From assembly GCF_022539665.2 (NCBI RefSeq), contig NC_081336.1:9400778-9464777 (forward strand): 64,000 bases of DNA, read 5' to 3'. The notes under the pieces are model-generated. The model was not told the origin of the DNA, ran no database searches, and saw nothing but the letters and a program-made list of their open reading frames with translations. The stretch's first letter is position 1. Each line of letters starts with the position of its first letter. This document shows positions 59,761 through 64,000 of this stretch, piece by piece. This stretch comes from Daphnia carinata. Lineage: Eukaryota; Arthropoda; Branchiopoda; Diplostraca; Daphniidae. The translations under genes and the position numbers were made by a program.

Positions 59761-61615
59761 ATACGAATGTTAACGTAGAGACAAATCGTATTTGCAATGT
59801 TGATGTACTCGAGCTTGAATCGCGATTTCAAATAAAATTCTTCTTGATTCAATTTTACTCCTATCGATCCTGTCTTGAAGAACATAATCAACAACAAAGA
59901 AATTGTCCGGACGAGCTTCCACTTCTGAGGCTTGTCCACACAATTTCTGTTGGCCTTTATTGAGCTGGAAACTGTTTTCAAAACGACACGCCTAAACTAG
60001 AATCGAAACTAACTCAATGTTCAAATTAGATTGCATTTGCTAAAGAAATCAGCCACAATTGCAAGTGGGTTGACAACAAAAAAAATGAACGCTTTACACT
60101 TTGCCACATGAAGGTGTCGAGATTCTACGGTAACAAAGAAGCAAATAACAAAGAGTAAGAATTTCTTATTTTCTCTATCTGATCACCCTCTCCTCCCCAG
60201 ATTTCTGAGCAGTCAAAATGAATATGAGAGGAACAGACTGAAATGAAAGCCACTGACCTGGAAGTTTAAAGTGGATATCCTGTTCCAATTGAGCTCAATC
60301 ACACATGCAATTTGTGAATATGTCAACTCTTCCTAAATGTTTTCTTCAGTGAATGAAATTAAAGCCTGAGACTTTCTTCAACACAATGGTCGATCTTGTA
60401 CATCAATGGCTTATTTCCACTCCACATCATAGACAACTGCAAATACTGACAATAGAAATGAATGAGCTACAAATTTCGTCAATCACATGGGATTTGCTGG
60501 AAAGAAAGCAACCATATTTACTGAATTTGTCCTTAAGCTGATTCCACACAAGATTCATCTTCCTTCCACTGTTCAAATGTATGTGTGTACTGGGCAAAAG
60601 GTCTCATCTGCACCCTAGAATGAAAAATGGAAAGAACACAGAAATTTTAATTGAGAAATTTGTCGGTATGTGCCAAACAAGTAGGAACAAATGAAGGAAA
60701 ACTCATATTTAATTTAAAGGGAGTGCAAAAACAATGAATTAATTAGACAAACTAGCCAATTTTCAAATGAATTTCTTTTGGCTAACATAAAAATTCCGGA
60801 TTATAAGTTGAAATTTTTTAAATTGCACCCAGTCAGCTGCCACAGATATAGCACTGACCTTAACATGTTGAAAGTCGATTGACTGGTTAACACTTCTGTC
60901 GATTTTTTTTAAGCATAATTAAAAATTCTAGAAATGCACCACAATATATAAAACAATGTGATAAAATATAATGAACCGGTTAATGCAGTGCATTTGTCAA
61001 AACGAGATTAACGAAGTCAGTTGAGTTATATCATGAATTAAAAATAGGGAAACGTCTTCTGCTAAGGGGAGAAGAAAAGCAAAACAAAAGAACCCAGCAA
61101 ATAAAGGCGTAAAGGGGGTTGGGGGAGGCACTTGGTCATCGATACGGATAGTAGCGCTTTTTCGGTGAAAACTGCATAAAGATAAGCGCATTGTTTACCA
61201 TGGTAATGCAAAGTTAATGAATACATCTATAACCAAAAATGGAAATATTTCATATCCAAAAATCACCCAAAATTATAAAAGCATAAAATAATAAAGACAA
61301 GGAAAGAGTGATCAAGACCTTTAAATTTATAATACACAGCCGATGATGGGAAAGGCAATGCCATGCTTATATTCAGCATCGAAAAGTTCAGTATTATTTT
61401 CTGTTAATCTTGAATCGTTGTGCAAGAAACGCTTTCACTACTGATAAACCTGGCCAGTAGATTACAGAGTATTGTACGGCTCAAGATAAAACGTTATCAA
61501 CTAAATGCGTTGGTCATTTGAGTAGATCTAGAAAGAAGTCATCGCAACAACGCCATTCGAAAACTGTACATTGCGGAACTATTCAGTTATCCTGTAGTTG
61601 GGGAGTATCGAAAAT
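59761..61615. other. Upstream domain of kinase gene K2
   Basis: From about 60330 to 61615 it is a diverged copy of 48130-49519 in the same order, ending in the shared GGGGAGTATCGAAAATATGG before the K2/K1-relic start codon. No gene seen; probably promoter and decayed flank. Confidence 0.5.
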
Positions 61616-63028
61616 ATGGCGGATGGTTTAGGTCAAGTGTTTGAAGGAAATTTCGGAGTTCGCGATGTTGAAACACAAGTAGTTCGAGTACATCGCGTCC
61701 AAAAAAAACAACGAAGAAGCTTTGCTAAAATTAGATCACCCAAACATCGTCAAACTTCTTCACTGTGGAAGTGACGATGAGTATAGGTAGGACATTTCTT
61801 ATTGGTTTGAATAACAGCACAATGATCATATATCAACAATGATTTGTTTTTGTTACCGTGTTACCAGGTACTATGCATTGGGTCCGTGTTTGGCCACTTT
61901 AGATCAGCTGTTCTTGAGGTCGGATGATGCAAGAAAATACAAGGGACATATGCCCCATCATATCGATGGTTTGTTGCAATTCGCATCTGGTCTCGAATAC
62001 ATCCATTCAAGGAATTTAGTTCATGGAGACATCAAACCAAAAAATGTCCTGATTGCGGAGGGATCTGCTGGCCAAGATGAGATAACGCTCAAATGGTCAA
62101 ATTTTGGTCAGACCAGAAGTGTCAGTGAAGCAAGGCAAAACAGTTATACCAGAGGAAATAAGGCATGGTTAGCCCCCGAGTTGCTTCAATTGGCAAGACA
62201 TATAGGAAACGTAGATGAAACCAGTTATCAAGTTAGCGTCAAGGGCGACGTTTTTGCACTGGGACTTGTTTTTGGTTGTCTACTCTTGAACGGTGAACAT
62301 CTCTACGGTTCCATCGATAACGAAAATGAAATTGCCGACAACATAATTAAAGGAAATCCCATCAACATACAAAGTAATACCTGACATACTAGAATGATAT
62401 TCTTTTCTGATTAAAATAGTTGATTGTTTTACCTAGAAATGGATGGCAAATTACGCGACTGTTACGAGATGGACCTATTAGAAAAAATGTTGAAAAACGA
62501 CCCAAATGAAAGAATGACATCGACAGAAGTTCTCATTCAATTGCTCTCGATCAAGGATAAGGTATAATGAATTTAAGGCAAGTCAAACAATCACATATGC
62601 ACATTTTCAATTTATGAATTTAGCTCACTGGAAAAGAAAAAGAATTGCTTGAATTGTGTGGGCGTGATTCGCGATTGGATTTAACGGGAAAAATCAAAGA
62701 ATTAATTCAGTTTGGAATTAACCTGAACGCAAAGGACAAAGACGGAAGGAATGCGCTTCACCTTTTGTGTCGGTACTATTCAAACCCAAAATTAACCGAC
62801 GCAATTCAACTCGTAATCAAAAGCGGAATCGATGTGAATGCAAGGGACAACGATGGAATGAATGCCATTCATTATTTGTGTCGATACCATTCAAGCCAAA
62901 ACTTAATCGATGCTATTCAAATCTTGATTAAATCGGAAATCGACGTGAAGGCAAAAAGCAACGATGGATCAAATGCGCTCCATTATTTATGTCGAGACAA
63001 TTCAAACCCAAATTTCTCGACGCGTTGA
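61616..63028 (+). CDS. K2: pseudokinase-ankyrin protein, IRE1-like, frameshifted start
   Basis: Exons 61616-61786, 61868-62373, 62437-62561 and 62624-63028, with lengths of the middle exons identical to K1 (506 and 125). Exon 1 starts MADGLGQVFEGNFGVRDVET, but a run of eight A at 61701-61708 puts the rest out of frame. Seven A would give NNEEALLKLDHPNIVKLLHC and correct phase. Kinase hallmarks are altered: the ATP lysine is Gln (VETQ), HRD is HGD (LVHGDIKPKN), and DFG is NFG (SNFGQTRS). It should bind ATP weakly or not at all and lack phosphotransfer. About three and a half ankyrin repeats follow (GINLNAKDKDGRNALHLLC), ending early at a frameshift near 63019. Either a recently damaged gene, or a pseudokinase with a sequencing slip in the A run. 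Confidence 0.7.
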
Positions 63029-63120
63029 ATATTTTGACCTGAATTCGGAGTGGATGCGCTGCAAAGGACAACGCTGGATGGAATGCATATTATTACGCGC
63101 TTAATAAAATTAATAAAGAA
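63029..63120 (+). pseudogene. Out-of-frame end of the K2 ankyrin region
   Basis: Continues the ankyrin pattern in other frames (LDALNI, then AAKDNAGWNAYYYAL) and runs without a gap into the K3 start (NKINKEMKIWFDR). It shows that K2 ankyrins and the K3 kinase are directly adjacent. Confidence 0.6.
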
Positions 63121-64000
63121 ATGAAAATTTGGTTTGACCGCAATGTTCAAAACAATAGGGAAAGGTGGCTTTGGTACGGTATTCAAAGGGAAGTTTGGAG
63201 TCAAGAAGTGGCAGTAAAAAGAGTTGATATATGCGTCATGTGGACAAAAGAGAAGAAGACGCAATGCTAAAATTAGATCATCCAAACATCGTCAAACTCC
63301 TTCACTGTGAAAAGGACAACGGACTTTATGTATGACATTTTTTTCTTGTTTTAAATAACAATATGATCTCAAAATTGTTTTTTTTCGTTATCTTGTTAAA
63401 GGTACTACGCATTGGAATTATGTGACGCTTCTTTAGATCAACTTTTCCCCAAGTTCTCACGGAGTTGGGATGATCGCAAAAAATATAACGGACGTATGCC
63501 ACGTCCAATCGAAGTTTTCCGTCAATTAGCTACAGGCCTGGAATACATCCATTCAAAGAAATTAATTCATCGAGACATTCAACCGAGCAGCATTCTTATT
63601 AAGCAAAGTGCTGAGACACACGAAGAGATAATAATGAAATGGTCTGATTTTGGATTTGCCAAACCCGTAAACGAAAAGGGATATCACTCGTGGTCTGGGG
63701 TGAAAGGAACGAGAAATTGGTTCGCACCCGAAGTGCTGGAAAAACTCACGACGACGAACGAAGACGAAGAGTTTTTGGGCACCGTCAAGAGCGATGTGTT
63801 TGTCCTCGGCCTCGTCTTCGGTTATATTTTCTTGGAGGGAGAACATCTATTCGGTTCAAGTGAAAAAGAAATTCACGAGAACATTATTGAAGGACGTCCG
63901 GTGAATATGACAAGTAATTCCAATTCACTTCCATACTATTTTACTCTTCTATTGATGAACACTTGGTTGTTTAATTCTAGAAATTGATGGCGAAGTGCGC
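63121..64000 (+). pseudogene. K3: IRE1-like kinase, broken N-lobe, cut by window end
   Basis: Begins MKIWFDRN like K1, but at least three frame changes disrupt exon 1 (63121-63329). The pieces IGKGGFGTVFKGKFGV, EVAVKRVD and DAMLKLDHPNIVKLLHC lie in different frames, and the exon-end phase is off by one. Exon 2 (63402-63913) is fully open: YYALELCDASLDQLF, LIHRDIQPSSILI, SDFGFAKP, GTRNWFAPEVL. The catalytic loop has Gln for Lys and Ser for Asn (HRDIQPSS), so activity would be poor even if the frame were whole. Exon 3 starts at 63981 and leaves the window. From about 63780 on it is nearly identical to K1, introns included. Confidence 0.65.

Overview
This is nuclear DNA from an arthropod and reads most like a water flea (Daphnia, Cladocera), although the species cannot be named from sequence alone. 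It is AT-rich and rich in A/T tracts. Its genes are split by short GT-AG introns, mostly 60-150 bp. The predicted genes belong to families that expand lineage-specifically: secreted C1q-domain proteins with a conserved Cys/Asp-Leu segment before the C1q domain, C-type lectin-like proteins, and IRE1-like kinases fused to ankyrin repeats. No bacterial operon, CRISPR array or rRNA is visible.

Layout. 1-12,200 is a conventional gene region: a small secreted protein (457-1064, minus), an eight-exon PFTAIRE cyclin-dependent kinase (3312-5471, minus, CDK14/Eip63E type), two secreted proteins of unknown function (7564-8537 and 10383-10902, plus) and a C-type lectin-like protein (11470-12194, plus). 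12,580-38,000 is a segmentally duplicated block. The first unit holds a minus-strand C1q gene A, a plus-strand CASD1-like SGNH esterase/transferase, a plus-strand C1q gene E and a minus-strand cystine-knot, IL-17-like gene. The second unit repeats this order with C1q genes B and C, but its CASD1-like, C1q-E and IL-17-like copies are all broken. A further partial unit carries C1q gene D. The four minus-strand genes A-D are all intact, with five exons in identical phases. They encode a signal peptide, a coiled coil, a fibrinogen-like module resembling that of neurexin IV/Caspr, a Cys-containing linker and a C1q domain.

38,000-46,900 is gene-poor. It has a doubtful two-exon small gene (39028-39519), six tRNA-like sequences, a 318-bp TA-flanked inverted-repeat element, a 23-bp GC-rich minisatellite, a decayed two-exon fragment of a TULP4/Tusp-type Tubby gene and a stray fragment of the C1q-E gene. 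46,900-64,000 is a second duplicated domain with three related IRE1-like kinase plus ankyrin genes. K1 is intact (765 aa, 12 near-identical ankyrin repeats). K2 is a pseudokinase by sequence and has a one-base shift in its first exon. K3 has a broken N-lobe and is cut by the window end. Between K1 and K2 lies an intact C1q gene F (58518-59760).

How the genes may work together (inference). The secreted C1q, lectin, CASD1-like and cytokine-like genes look like an extracellular recognition or immunity repertoire evolving by tandem duplication and loss. The kinase-ankyrin genes carry an IRE1/RNase L-type kinase in the opposite domain order to RNase L and without a nuclease domain. They are the best candidate here for an undescribed intracellular system.
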